A DNA stretch of 64,000 nt from Paraherbaspirillum soli (lineage in GTDB: Bacteria; Pseudomonadota; Gammaproteobacteria; Burkholderiales; Burkholderiaceae_D), in NCBI RefSeq assembly GCF_042654985.1, contig NZ_JBHSMT010000028.1:270179-334178 (forward strand). Reading direction: 5' to 3'. Under the pieces are notes generated by a model. It was not told the origin of the DNA and made no database searches. It saw only the letters and a program-made list of their open reading frames with translations. The translations under genes and the position numbers were made by a program. Positions 16,601-25,737 of this stretch are shown piece after piece; positions within the stretch are counted from its first letter, which is position 1, and each line of letters opens with the position of its first letter.

Positions 16601-16622
16601 TAAACTAAGTCGCATTAGTTTA
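16601..16622 (-). promoter_or_regulatory. candidate antitoxin operator (8-bp inverted repeat)
   Basis: TAAACTAA and TTAGTTTA flank a six-base spacer immediately upstream of the antitoxin start. Position and symmetry fit Phd-family autoregulation. The remaining bases to 16885 hold nothing recognisable. Confidence 0.55.
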
Positions 16623-16885
16623 GTCCACTCATGCAAGGACCGCAAGGACTGCGCCTGCGGCGCGCTTAACGAGCTCACCGATTCGCCCGCCGATACCCTT
16701 CATCATGCCTGTCCGATGCGGCACAGTGCATCCAAGAATTGCTTTACCGACAAATAATATTTCCATCAACATTATCAAAATTATATTGTTGCACCTCATT
16801 TCGACATTCTCCCATCGTCGCATCGGGCCGACCGACTCGCTGGTGCGGCGATGGGGATTCTCCTCAATCTGAATAAGGAAACAGC

Positions 16886-17623
16886 ATGACAACAGCAAGC
16901 AAGCCGAGGTCCGCCTATGAGAAATGGCAGGATGGAATTGACAAGGCAGCAGGCAATGCCGAGTGGGATATCTACGACTGTGAAATCCGAATGGCCATCA
17001 ATGAGTTCGACCGCCACCTGTCCGGAACGGCAGGTTATTTCCGCCTGGATTGGCAACTTGTTAAGGCCATGATCTGGGTAGAGACTGGCGCAGTAAGCAA
17101 AAAATGGAGATCAAATCCTATGCAGATTGGCAATCCCGGGGATCCAGGGCTTACGTCATTTTTGACGGGTAACGAGGGTGGGAGCTTGATCCTGCCGCCT
17201 GTGTGGCAGGGAAGATTGACGGTCGGCACGGCGAGCAGTTTTGTCTCGCACAATATACGTGCGGGCATCGGTTATCTGCTAATGCGGATGGCAAATTTTG
17301 CGATCAAGAACGTGCCGGATACTGACACTCGTACTTATGAGGTAACGGTCAAGGTTGGTGACAATCTCGACAAGATCGCCAGGACGCAGGGCACGACCAT
17401 TGAGTCGCTAAGGCAACTCAATCCAGGCGCGCATATGCTGCGTCCCGGTCAAGTATTGAAGTTCCGAAAAGCCGCAATGCGAAAGGTGATCGTTGGATGG
17501 AAATTCATCACTCCTTCGAGTGTCGCCACCTACTACAACGTCGGCGATTCAATGTATGCCAAGAAACTGGACTACGCTCTTTCCATCATACGCAAGGGAA
17601 AGGCGGCGGTATGTACACAGTAA
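16886..17623 (+). CDS. lytic-transglycosylase-like protein with LysM domain, no signal peptide
   Basis: 245 residues, ATG 16886 with AAGGAA upstream. Residues about 40-150 resemble an SLT-type fold: LVKAMIWVETGA carries the probable catalytic Glu, followed by NPMQIGNPGDPGL and IRAGIGYLLMRMA. A LysM module follows at about 155-200 (YEVTVKVGDNLDKIARTQG, LRQLNPGAHMLRPGQVLKF). There is no N-terminal signal peptide although the target is peptidoglycan. It overlaps by 13 bases a gene for a small secreted protein. A cytosolic-looking wall hydrolase coupled to a periplasmic partner is the usual layout of a type VI secretion effector with its immunity protein. That reading is inference; no T6SS genes are in the window. 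Confidence 0.8.
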   Translation: MTTASKPRSAYEKWQDGIDKAAGNAEWDIYDCEIRMAINEFDRHLSGTAGYFRLDWQLVKAMIWVETGAVSKKWRSNPMQIGNPGDPGLTSFLTGNEGGSLILPPVWQGRLTVGTASSFVSHNIRAGIGYLLMRMANFAIKNVPDTDTRTYEVTVKVGDNLDKIARTQGTTIESLRQLNPGAHMLRPGQVLKFRKAAMRKVIVGWKFITPSSVATYYNVGDSMYAKKLDYALSIIRKGKAAVCTQ

Positions 17624-18036
17624 AAACCATCGCCCTATTCCTGCTTATTGCTTCGGCAAATGCTGCGTTCGCTGCTGACAAGCCGTTTACAGGTGTTTTC
17701 GGCGGCACTGGCCGGGCCTGTTCCGGTGGGGCCTACATCCGCACCAAGACCATTGAATGGAATTCGACTTACAGCATTTGCAAACCGAGCCGTTACGAAG
17801 TCCTTGAAAAGAACCTGACAGAGAAGGATCACAAACGAATCGTTTATCGTTTAAAGGATCGCAGCAAACAATGCAGATCCGAGGTGATCGAGGTGGAACA
17901 GGTCAGTAGATACGGCTGGAATGTCAGCGGCTATCCATCGCTTGAGGTTTTCCAGAAAAGGGATTTGCCCGATTGGGGTAATTCCCCCTTGCCGGAGCGG
18001 CAAATTTTGTCGTGCCCGATGGTCGGGCCGGATTGA
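17611..18036 (+). CDS. small secreted protein, possible immunity partner of the LysM hydrolase
   Basis: 141 residues from ATG 17611, which lies inside the end of the preceding gene. Clear signal peptide (MYTVKTIALFLLIASANAAFA|ADKP). The mature part has five cysteines (GRACSGG, YSICKPS, SKQCRSE, LSCPMV region) and no recognised domain. Size, export and coupling suit a periplasmic inhibitor of the upstream peptidoglycan hydrolase. No sequence motif proves this. Confidence 0.75.
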   Translation: MYTVKTIALFLLIASANAAFAADKPFTGVFGGTGRACSGGAYIRTKTIEWNSTYSICKPSRYEVLEKNLTEKDHKRIVYRLKDRSKQCRSEVIEVEQVSRYGWNVSGYPSLEVFQKRDLPDWGNSPLPERQILSCPMVGPD

Positions 18037-18136
18037 TTAATAAAGGGAGGCAGTTTTTCCCGCCGATGTTGGCATGCCTTGATGGCAATCGGCTTCCCGA
18101 CGCCCGAATGCCAAAGTATCGACTCCGTAGCCCGTT

Positions 18137-18198
18137 AAAAAGGGGCGGAGCAATTTTCGCGATAACCCTGCAAAAAAACCTCTTCCCCTATTTAACTA
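18137..18198. repeat. repeat family D, copy 1 (terminator-like)
   Basis: AAAAAGGGGCGGAG ... TTCCCCTATTTAACTAC resembles the copy at 31378-31445. The AGGGG/CCCCT arms are weak here. It lies between converging genes 17611 and 18224. Confidence 0.5.
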
Positions 18199-18223
18199 CC
18201 GCATCTTAATCTCCAAGCGTTTC

Positions 18224-18958
18224 TCAAAACCGCTCATATCCCAGCAAATAGCGCCATTGCCCCACCGCCAGACCAGCCATCGGCAAGCGTCCGATGCGGA
18301 TGCATTTGATTGCCACCACTTGCAGTCCGACCTTTTCGCACATGTGGACTATCAAGCCGCGCGGCGGGGTCTTGAGCGCAAAGCGCAGGCGGTGTTCGCT
18401 TTGCCAGCTGACCTTGATCGGCGGCAGCGGCTTGCCACTGAAGCTCAGGCCGTGCTTGAGCAACTGCAAGCCGTCGGGCGCGATTTGTCCGCTGACCTCG
18501 ACGATGACTTCGTGCTCGATGGTGGCGGCGTCGGCTATCAATTTGCGCTTGATGCGCCAGTCCTGGCTCAATACCTGCAAGCCGCTGGCCTTGGTTTCCA
18601 ACGGGTCGATCAGAGTCAAATCCTGCAGGTGGCGCTTCAGGAAACGCAGGTTGGAACGATCGTCGGCGGCGCGCAAGTCGGGGGCTATCAGTTGCGCCAG
18701 CAGCTCGGCCGGCGGCGTGTCCAGGGGAAGCGCCAGACCGGCCGGCTTGTGCCACAGGATGGTAACCGGCTCCAGCGGCTCCAGGCTGGCTCCCGGCATC
18801 AGTTCGACCGTCTGCCGTGGGTCTATCCGGCAGCCCGGCTCTTCCACCAATTGGCCGTCGACCCTGACCCAACCACCTTCGATGTACTGTTCGGCTTCCC
18901 GGCGCGAGCAGGAGACTTGTTCGGCGAGATGTTTGGCGAGGCGGATGGATTCTGTCAT
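18224..18958 (-). CDS. RsuA/RluF-family pseudouridine-synthase-like protein with altered active site
   Basis: 244 residues. An N-terminal S4 RNA-binding domain (about 3-60: RLAKHLAEQVSCSRREAEQYI, GGWVRVDGQ) is followed by the RsuA/RluB/E/F catalytic fold (HKPAGL at about 70; late motifs GLQVVAIKCIRIGRLPMAGL and GQWRYL). The usual catalytic loop G/RLD-x-x-(T/S)-x-G-L here reads PLETKASGL, so Glu stands where Asp is expected. I recall close relatives with a similar PLE-ASGL loop, so this may be a subfamily feature. It may be a divergent enzyme or an RNA-binding protein without activity. Confidence 0.82.
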   Translation of the reverse strand: MTESIRLAKHLAEQVSCSRREAEQYIEGGWVRVDGQLVEEPGCRIDPRQTVELMPGASLEPLEPVTILWHKPAGLALPLDTPPAELLAQLIAPDLRAADDRSNLRFLKRHLQDLTLIDPLETKASGLQVLSQDWRIKRKLIADAATIEHEVIVEVSGQIAPDGLQLLKHGLSFSGKPLPPIKVSWQSEHRLRFALKTPPRGLIVHMCEKVGLQVVAIKCIRIGRLPMAGLAVGQWRYLLGYERF

Positions 18959-19011
18959 GGGGCGGATCGGTCGGTGCTGAATGGAGGGCCGCTATTGTAA
19001 CCGGCTGCTGT

Positions 19012-19236
19012 TTATTTCTTGTACAGCCCGGGCTGCGATTTGTTTCTTTGTTCGTAGATGGCCTTGGCGTCTTGCTCGGCGCGCTCCTGGGTGCGCATGG
19101 CCGGATCGTCGTCGTGCAAGGTGAAATAGTCGGCAGCCTGGGCGCGCATCACATATTTGATCGCGTCCGCATCCTTCAGGTCATATCTTTCCACCATCAG
19201 CGTGGTGACTTCGTCCAGGTATTCTTCGTAGGTCAT
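19012..19236 (-). CDS. small hypothetical protein
   Basis: 74 residues, acidic and helical (MTYEEYLDEVTTLMVERYDL, ADYFTLHDDDP, ending GLYKK). No signal peptide or membrane segment. Family not recognised. It lies between the pseudouridine-synthase-like gene and the CYTH-CHAD gene on the same strand. A weak AGAGTC motif precedes the start. Confidence 0.65.
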   Translation of the reverse strand: MTYEEYLDEVTTLMVERYDLKDADAIKYVMRAQAADYFTLHDDDPAMRTQERAEQDAKAIYEQRNKSQPGLYKK

Positions 19237-19293
19237 GATGACTCTCCAGCTTTGATTAAGGTTACAGATCAGGTTCAGGGCGCGTATTCTGCC

Positions 19294-20856
19294 CTATTTG
19301 CTCTTCACAGGCGGTTTTAATGCAATGAACCCGTGCCACAGGCGGACGATTTTGCGCAGTTCGCGCCGGCTGTCGGCGGCATAAAAGCCGCTGACGAAAC
19401 CGCTGCCTGCGGCCAGCTTCGGCTGCTTGCGCACCAGCTGCTGCAATAGCTGCGCGGCCACCGCCCTATCGTTGGCGCCGCCCAATGTATCCTGCAAAGT
19501 CATCAGCGCGGCTAGATAGGCATGCGTGCGCCGGCTCGGGAAATACGACTGGAAAAATTCTGCGACATAGCGTGTTTTCTTGGCGGCGATGCGGGTCCGG
19601 TGGCGCAGCTGAGCGTCACCATGCTTGAGTTGCTTGCCGCGCTTTCGCAGCTTCTGCTGCAATAAGGCCAGTTTTTCCTGGGCGAATTGTTTGAGCGGCA
19701 TCGCCAGCAACGCCAGCTGATCGGCGGTCTCGCTATCGCTCTCAAGCAGCACGTCGCGCCAGTGCTGGCCCTGCAACCAGCTAGCCAGCAGCAACATCAG
19801 CCGCGCATAGCGCACCGAATCGACGGCGGCAACGGCGACTTTGCGCTGCGTCCGCGCTTGCCGCAACGCCAGCTCGCACAACGCTGTCAGTTGCGGCGCA
19901 TCCGGACAGCGCACGGCGACATTGGCCAGGGTCTCGTCGGCCAGCACTTGCCAGTCGCGCGCCGGACCCAGCTCGCCACCCAGCCAGTCGAGCTCAGCCA
20001 GGATCTCGACCGGGTTCGGCAGCGCCCGTCCAAACACATCAAATGCAGCACGCAGACGCCGCAAACCGATGCGCATCTGGTGCACGCTCTCGGGGTCGCT
20101 GCCGAACACCACGCCGGACTCGTTGCCCTGGATCTGCGCCAGGCAATCGCCGGCGATGACTTGGAACCCTTGCTCCACGTCCAATGCGGGATCCAGCTCG
20201 AACGTTTCCGCCTTGATCACCGCCGGCGGCTGCGGCACATGCAAGCCGTAGCCGCGCTCGGCCTTGCTGATATTGCCGACCCGCAGCGCAACCTTGTCCT
20301 GCAGCGCCAGGGCCAAGTCGAACAAGCTGCCGGCATCGCCCGCCTTCAGTTCCAGCTCGACCTCGCTGATCGGCAGCTGCTGGCGGCCGTGCTGCACCGT
20401 GCCCTGATCCAGCGCCAGCTCCACCTCGGCGCCGTCGGCCAGCCGCAATAACCAGATGGTGCGCTGAAATTCGGTCGTAAATATCGGTGTCAGGCGCTTC
20501 GCCAGAGTCGGGTCGGACAGCAATTGCGCCAGCGGCGAATCGTCCGCCTCCGCCAAGGCGCGCAAGGCGCTCAAATCGGGATTGGCGCCGCCGACCTCGG
20601 ACTCCCATTCGTGACGCTGATGCAATCCGGCTTCGACCCGGCCGCCGCCCTTGAAAGTCTGGACCCAGCTGCGCCCTACTTTGCGCACCCGCAACGCGGC
20701 CTCGTTCTGCTTCAGGTAAAGCTCCGGCGTATCGAAATAAATGCTGGTCAGCTGCTGCGTGCGCGGTTTGCCGGTTGCGGTTTGTTTTAACAATGGATGA
20801 CGCCGGAAAGCGCCGACCTCGGCTGGATCGAGCAGCAGTTTTAATTCGAGTTCCAT
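19294..20856 (-). CDS. CYTH-CHAD inorganic triphosphatase
   Basis: 520 residues from ATG 20856; the upstream ORF extension (from 21009) is unsupported. The N-terminal CYTH domain opens with the signature ELELK (E2, E4, K6) and carries the tunnel residues in IYFDTPELYLKQNEAALRVRKVG and ETFEL/ VELELKAGD. The C-terminal CHAD domain (about 225-510) is helical with conserved histidines and basic residues (VHQMRIGLRRLRAAF, LRHRTRIAAKKTRYVAEFF). This matches E. coli YgiF, which hydrolyses tripolyphosphate; CHAD domains bind polyphosphate. Cytosolic. Divergent from the TonB receptor gene. Confidence 0.93.
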   Translation of the reverse strand: MELELKLLLDPAEVGAFRRHPLLKQTATGKPRTQQLTSIYFDTPELYLKQNEAALRVRKVGRSWVQTFKGGGRVEAGLHQRHEWESEVGGANPDLSALRALAEADDSPLAQLLSDPTLAKRLTPIFTTEFQRTIWLLRLADGAEVELALDQGTVQHGRQQLPISEVELELKAGDAGSLFDLALALQDKVALRVGNISKAERGYGLHVPQPPAVIKAETFELDPALDVEQGFQVIAGDCLAQIQGNESGVVFGSDPESVHQMRIGLRRLRAAFDVFGRALPNPVEILAELDWLGGELGPARDWQVLADETLANVAVRCPDAPQLTALCELALRQARTQRKVAVAAVDSVRYARLMLLLASWLQGQHWRDVLLESDSETADQLALLAMPLKQFAQEKLALLQQKLRKRGKQLKHGDAQLRHRTRIAAKKTRYVAEFFQSYFPSRRTHAYLAALMTLQDTLGGANDRAVAAQLLQQLVRKQPKLAAGSGFVSGFYAADSRRELRKIVRLWHGFIALKPPVKSK

Positions 20857-21099
20857 GATTTTGCAGGTGTAAAAAAGCGGTGATGGGTTGGCATTGCTTG
20901 GCCCAGGTTGGCAACTGGCAGTAGCAACAGCTTGCTGGATAGCCAAAAAACATATCGACAGTATAGGCAGCCAAGCGCGCCAAGTCCCGTCAATTTTCCC
21001 GGCATACATTCAATGATTGTCATCGCAGTTGGCGGTTTGCCTGCTGTGGCTGACGACGCCCACCCTCGCAAAACAGTGCCACACGGAAATGTCTTACCA

Positions 21100-21119
21100 C
21101 ACAAAATATGACATTTGTG
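21100..21119. promoter_or_regulatory. inverted repeat in the 20857-21314 divergent region
   Basis: CACAAA and TTTGTG separated by eight bases, about 195 bases upstream of the TonB receptor start. Possible operator for either divergent gene. The rest of this 458-base stretch is AT-richer and shows no other clear signal. Confidence 0.3.
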
Positions 21120-21314
21120 ACACTGATCAGCAAAAACGCAGCGATTAGAGAATTGCATCTAAGCATTTACATTTATTTACACAAAACAACAAATTAATAC
21201 AGAATGATGCCTCCTTGGGCATTGTCGAGTTGACACCGGACGATGCTCTCGATGCGTTGCGCGGCCTATTCAGACTCGCCATTTTCCAAAAACACGACAC
21301 GGAGCCCTTCCCTG

Positions 21315-24014
21315 ATGAAAAAAACGCTTTTGGCATCAACCATTGCTGCAATCGGACTCATCCACCTGCCCTCGGCCTATGCTGCCGACGCCAAGGATGA
21401 TGCAGTTTCGGAGTCAGAAAAAAAACTTGAACGCGTGACCATTACCGGTTCAAACATTTCGCGCATCAACAGGGAAGGCCCGACCGCGGTCGAGACCATC
21501 AAACGCGCGGAGATCGAAAAATCTGGCGCCAGCACCGTGCTTGAGCTATTGAGCAAATTGCCATCGGTTTCCACGGTCCTGAGCGGCAACGATAATCTGT
21601 CGTTCGCGATCGGCGCATCATCGGTATCGTTGCGCGGCCTTGGTTCGAAATACACTTTGATCCTGTTGAACGGCCGTCGTCTGGCCAACTACGGTTTCGC
21701 CGACGGTGCGGAAAACTCCTTCGTCGATTTGAACAACCTGCCGCTGGCCGCGCTTGAATCAGTCGAAATCCTGCGCGACGGCGCCTCCGCGATTTACGGC
21801 TCAGACGCAGTAGCGGGCGTGATCAATTTCAAAACCAAGAAAAACTATCAGGGCATCGAAGCCAGCGCCAACCTTGGGAGCAATGAACACGGCGACGGTA
21901 GCACTGCCAATGCCAGCATTACCGCCGGTTTTGGCGATCTTGATAAAGATGGGCACAACTTGTTGCTGAGCGTCGACGTCTTCCATCGCGATCCGCTGTG
22001 GAGCGACAAGCACGACGCCACCAGGGACCGTGACTTCTTCACGCGCTTTCGCGGCGGCGACGCGCGCAACCCCGACCTCTATCTGGGCTCCGTACGCGAC
22101 TTCACCAGCGGTGAGCCGGGCGTTCCGATTCCAGGTTGCCGAGGTACAGTTGGCGTCTCTCCCGGCACCGGCGACTTGGACTGTTTCACCAACCAAAATG
22201 TCCAGCTTACGCCGAGAATCGAACGAATCGGGATCTCTGGAATCTTTACCCAACGTCTGAGCGGCCAGAATGAGCTGTTTGCCGAAGTCGGACTGAATCA
22301 CAGCGAAGTCGATTTCGAAAGCGGCTTCCCGCGTTTTGACACTGCGTTCATAGGAAAAACCGCCGGCTCAACCAATCCCGGGCTGAACAATTTGCCAGGG
22401 CCAAGCGCCGATGGCTCGTCAGTTGGCTTTACGCCAGGCGACAAATTGCAGGTGTTTCGTCGTATTTATGAGGCGGCGCCGACCTCGGACCACATCACCA
22501 GCGATAGCCTGCGGCTAGTCGGAGGCTGGCGCGGTACGCTCGGCAACTGGGACAGCGAAGCAGCCGCCACCTACAACCGGAGTCGCCTCACCGACCGCAC
22601 CACCGACGCGGTGCTGAAAGACGCGTCGTCGGCCTCGCTGCAGCGCGGCTTGCTTGGCCAGGGCGGTTACGATCCTTTTGTTTTCCAGAATCCTGCCAGC
22701 GTGGTCGATCCGCTACTGACAACCGCCCGCCGTGAATCCATCTCGCAACTGGAAACGGCGGACTGGAAAATGTCCACGCCCAAGCTGTTCTCTTTGTTCT
22801 CCGAATCGGTCGGATTCGCCTGGGGTGCGCAAGCCAGTCACGAATCCATCGACGATCGGCCGGATCCACAGATGGTGGCGGGAAACATTACGAATTCGGG
22901 CGCAACCGCCAGCAGGGCCAGCCGCTCGGTATATTCGCTGTATGGCGAATTTAACGTGCCGATCATGAAGCAGATTGAAATGCAGTTGGCGCTGCGCGGC
23001 GATCATTACAGCGACTTCGGCAATTCGGTCAATCCAAAAATCGCGCTGGCCTGGCGTCCTTCGAAAGAAGTCCTGGTCAGAGGCTCGGCCACCACCTCGT
23101 TCAAGGCGCCGACCCTGCCGGAAATCAGCTCGACCACGACCGGCTATGCCAACAGAGTTGCCGATTACGCCCGCTGCGGCCCGCTCGGGTATGTGGGCGC
23201 AAATTGCAGTTACAGCCCACGCCAGTTTTCAGTAGGGAATCCAAAGCTGGAGGCGGAAAAAGCCAATAACTACTCGTTCGGTCTGGTGCTGCAACCGACC
23301 AAAGAGCTGTCGGCAAGCATCGACTGGTACGGCATCTGGCAACGCAACACGATCCAGGCGCTGGACCCGCAATACCTGGTCGACCATGAAGACAGCATCC
23401 CGGGTTACGCCGCACTGGTAGGCCGCGATCCGCGCAATTCCGCTTTGGAAGCCAAGCATCCGGGACTCACCAAGGGCCGTATCAGTACCGTCACTACGCC
23501 CTATATGAATGTCGGCAAAACCAATACCCAGGGACTGGACATCGATCTGAAATACGGATTGCCGCTCGGCAGCTGGGGCAAGCTGACCTTCCGCGAGGTC
23601 AATAACTACACCCTCAGTTTCAACCAAAGCATTACCCCAGGCGCCACACCGGTCAGCCGACTGGACACGCTCAACCATCCGCGCTGGAGCAATTCGTTCC
23701 GGGTCGGCTATGAGTACGGCGTCCACGAACTGGCCTTCACCGCGAGAACCCAGGCCAGTACGCTCAATATCGACGACCCGACCCACGCTCAGGACCCGGC
23801 CATTACCAATGCGCGGATTCCTTCTTTCACGGTATGGGACATGAACTTCAATACCCGGCCGAGCAAGAACCTGACGCTGAACTTCGGCGTCAACAATCTG
23901 TTCGACAAGGCACCGATCTATGCGAATACGGCCTATCTCGATGACTTCGTGCAAAGCCGGAACGACCTGACCGGGCGCTTCATCTACGCCAACATGCGGT
24001 ATCAGTTCAAGTAA
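21315..24014 (+). CDS. TonB-dependent outer-membrane receptor
   Basis: 899 residues from ATG 21315; GGAG lies 10 bases upstream. Signal peptide MKKTLLASTIAAIGLIHLPSAYA|AD. A TonB-box-like stretch (ERVTITGSN) is followed by the plug domain (about 65-175, with VSLRGLGSKYTLILLNGRR and VEILRDGASAIYGSDAVAGVINF). A 22-strand barrel ends in FIYANMRYQFK with the terminal aromatic. The ITGS-type start and AIYGSDAVAGVIN motif place it in the large oar-like/iron-or-carbohydrate receptor group. The substrate cannot be told from sequence, and no transport genes adjoin. Confidence 0.93.
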   Translation: MKKTLLASTIAAIGLIHLPSAYAADAKDDAVSESEKKLERVTITGSNISRINREGPTAVETIKRAEIEKSGASTVLELLSKLPSVSTVLSGNDNLSFAIGASSVSLRGLGSKYTLILLNGRRLANYGFADGAENSFVDLNNLPLAALESVEILRDGASAIYGSDAVAGVINFKTKKNYQGIEASANLGSNEHGDGSTANASITAGFGDLDKDGHNLLLSVDVFHRDPLWSDKHDATRDRDFFTRFRGGDARNPDLYLGSVRDFTSGEPGVPIPGCRGTVGVSPGTGDLDCFTNQNVQLTPRIERIGISGIFTQRLSGQNELFAEVGLNHSEVDFESGFPRFDTAFIGKTAGSTNPGLNNLPGPSADGSSVGFTPGDKLQVFRRIYEAAPTSDHITSDSLRLVGGWRGTLGNWDSEAAATYNRSRLTDRTTDAVLKDASSASLQRGLLGQGGYDPFVFQNPASVVDPLLTTARRESISQLETADWKMSTPKLFSLFSESVGFAWGAQASHESIDDRPDPQMVAGNITNSGATASRASRSVYSLYGEFNVPIMKQIEMQLALRGDHYSDFGNSVNPKIALAWRPSKEVLVRGSATTSFKAPTLPEISSTTTGYANRVADYARCGPLGYVGANCSYSPRQFSVGNPKLEAEKANNYSFGLVLQPTKELSASIDWYGIWQRNTIQALDPQYLVDHEDSIPGYAALVGRDPRNSALEAKHPGLTKGRISTVTTPYMNVGKTNTQGLDIDLKYGLPLGSWGKLTFREVNNYTLSFNQSITPGATPVSRLDTLNHPRWSNSFRVGYEYGVHELAFTARTQASTLNIDDPTHAQDPAITNARIPSFTVWDMNFNTRPSKNLTLNFGVNNLFDKAPIYANTAYLDDFVQSRNDLTGRFIYANMRYQFK

Positions 24015-24029
24015 GCCAGCAATATGAAC

Positions 24030-24064
24030 GGCGTCGGCGGGCGCGAAAGTGCCCCGCCGACGCC
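24030..24064 (+). terminator. strong GC hairpin after the TonB receptor gene
   Basis: GGCGTCGGCGG and CCGCCGACGCC form an 11-bp stem 16 bases after the stop. It lacks a following T-run, so it may be a transcript-stabilising or Rho-assisted end. The remainder of 24065-24479 has no recognised gene. Confidence 0.45.
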
Positions 24065-24479
24065 GCCGCAGCGACTGCAAGTCCCTCCTTCCGCTACGCC
24101 CCCCTCACCCTCAAACCATCCCACCCCGCCAAAGCGCGGCAGCGCTTGGCCGCCATCGGATATCGCATCCGCAAAATAAGATTTGTCTCATCCGATTAAT
24201 AAGATCGCACCGATTTTCGCTATGCCGTGCCGCAGCAATAATGGCGGTCATGACAAAAGCAGCGCAATTATTCCAGTTCCAATTGATCGTCAAGCCTGTC
24301 AATGACCTGAGTAGCGACTTCATGCCGGGCGGCTTGTTCACGCTGGAAATCAAGCACCTGTAAGGTGCGTCGCCTTTCCTTGCAATCTCCCTGATGGCTG
24401 GTCATCCCGCGTCTGTCGTGAAAGCGGCACACAGGTTTTTCGCATTCATTTACTCATCCTTAATTCGGAGTCACCCACC

Positions 24480-24878
24480 ATGAAACTCACGCCATCCGCC
24501 ATCAGACTTCGCCCCATGATCCAGGCCGCCTGCCTGCTTGGCTTGCTCGCCGGCGGCGCGTCGCATGCCACAGGCGTACTGCCGGACACCTCGGTCGTGA
24601 TCGTCAACGAAGAAGACGGCGAAGGCGCCATCAACATCAAGAACACCGACGGCAAACCGGTGGCCAGCAATACCAAAGTCGATTTGCCGAAAACCTATAT
24701 CCTGCCCGGCGAAAAACTCGACCTGATGGTCGATAGCTACGACGCGCCCATCGCCGGCGCCCCGGCGCCAGCGGCTAAAGCTGCGGCAGTTGATTCGATC
24801 GATCATGCATCCGCTCACGCATCCGTTCATGCTGCCGCTTATGCAGCCTATAACGCGGCAAACAAATCGCACAGGTGA
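24480..24878 (+). CDS. secreted small protein, possibly a truncated pilus-chaperone-like domain
   Basis: 132 residues, ATG preceded by GGAG. Signal peptide ending GGASHA|TGV. The next segment, LPDTSVVIVNEEDGEGAINI followed by KNTDGKPV, resembles the first strands of periplasmic pilus chaperones, but the chaperone body is missing. The tail is a low-complexity Ala/His/Ser run (HASAHASVHAAAYAAYNAA). It could be a decayed chaperone gene that has acquired a new tail, or an unrelated small exported protein. No fimbrial genes adjoin. Confidence 0.55.
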   Translation: MKLTPSAIRLRPMIQAACLLGLLAGGASHATGVLPDTSVVIVNEEDGEGAINIKNTDGKPVASNTKVDLPKTYILPGEKLDLMVDSYDAPIAGAPAPAAKAAAVDSIDHASAHASVHAAAYAAYNAANKSHR

Positions 24879-24972
24879 ATGCCTTGCGCCGTCTTGCCGC
24901 ATGCGCTGTCTTATTTGCGACGGCCTTGCCGCAGATTAAACAGCGCTGCCGCTACTGTGGCGCACCAGCGTA

Positions 24973-25022
24973 TCGAGATAGGCGGGTTTGCCAAACTCTG
25001 CCGTAGGTTTTTCGAGGTACCC
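24973..25022. repeat. repeat family A, right-half fragment
   Basis: GATAGGCGGGTTTGCCAAAC and GTAGGTTTTTCGAGGTACCC match the right half of copy 1 and of the full elements. It ends directly at the stop codon of the TRIC-family gene. Confidence 0.6.
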
Positions 25023-25646
25023 CTAATCGAAGCCGCGCAAGCGGTCGCTATTAAAGCTCGGCAATTGCCAATGAAAGCGCATCGCCAGCAGACGGAACAG
25101 GAAGCCCGCGCCTATCGCAAGCAGCGGCGCCAACGCCGGATCGATCTCGAACCGGAGCAAGCCGACATATAGCGCACCGGTAAAAAGTGCGACGGTGGCA
25201 TAAAATTCACGTTGCAGCACCAGCGGAATCTGGTTGCACAACACGTCGCGCAGCAAGCCGCCGAAAACGCCGGTCATCACGCCGGCCAGCACCACAATGC
25301 CGGGGTGTAAGTCAAAGGCTCGGGCGACATCGCAACCGATCACGCTAAACGCCACCAGTCCCAATGCATCGACCAGCAAAAACACGGTGCGCAAATGGTG
25401 CATGAAACGCGCCACCAGCGCCGTCGCGATGGATGCACCGATCGTGAACAACAGGTATTCGGGATGGGCGATCCAGCCCAGCGGATAGTGGCCGAGCAGC
25501 ACATCCCGGATCGAGCCGCCGCCCAGTGCGGTGACCGTGCCGATCAGGCACAGACCGAACAAATCCATGCCGCGCCGCATGCCCATGATGGCGCCGGACA
25601 TGGCCTCGGCCACGATGGCGATCAGGTAGATGGTGTGCAGCAGCAT
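25023..25646 (-). CDS. TRIC-type (YadS/UPF0126) cation channel family protein
   Basis: 207 residues with seven hydrophobic segments arranged as two three-helix repeats plus one. Each repeat carries the signature glycine-rich motif: LGGGSIRDVLLG (about 42-53) and FGGLLRDVLCNQIP (about 128-141). Prokaryotic TRIC homologues form trimeric potassium-permeable channels in the inner membrane; the physiological role in bacteria is uncertain. It starts at ATG 25646, and its stop abuts repeat A. Stand-alone gene. Confidence 0.9.
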   Translation of the reverse strand: MLLHTIYLIAIVAEAMSGAIMGMRRGMDLFGLCLIGTVTALGGGSIRDVLLGHYPLGWIAHPEYLLFTIGASIATALVARFMHHLRTVFLLVDALGLVAFSVIGCDVARAFDLHPGIVVLAGVMTGVFGGLLRDVLCNQIPLVLQREFYATVALFTGALYVGLLRFEIDPALAPLLAIGAGFLFRLLAMRFHWQLPSFNSDRLRGFD

Positions 25647-25737
25647 GGGTTGGCTCCTTGGGTGGAAGATCTGATGATGGTGTTATAGGGCTCAAGCAAA
25701 TCAACACCTCGGCGTTCCGTGGCCCGTTGAACGGGCG

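Noticed and set aside
24241..24363. 40-codon ORF starting MAVMTKAAQLFQFQLIVKPV
   Set aside because: Composition is plausible, but there is no ribosome site, no recognised family and no coupling to a neighbour. Not enough to call a gene.
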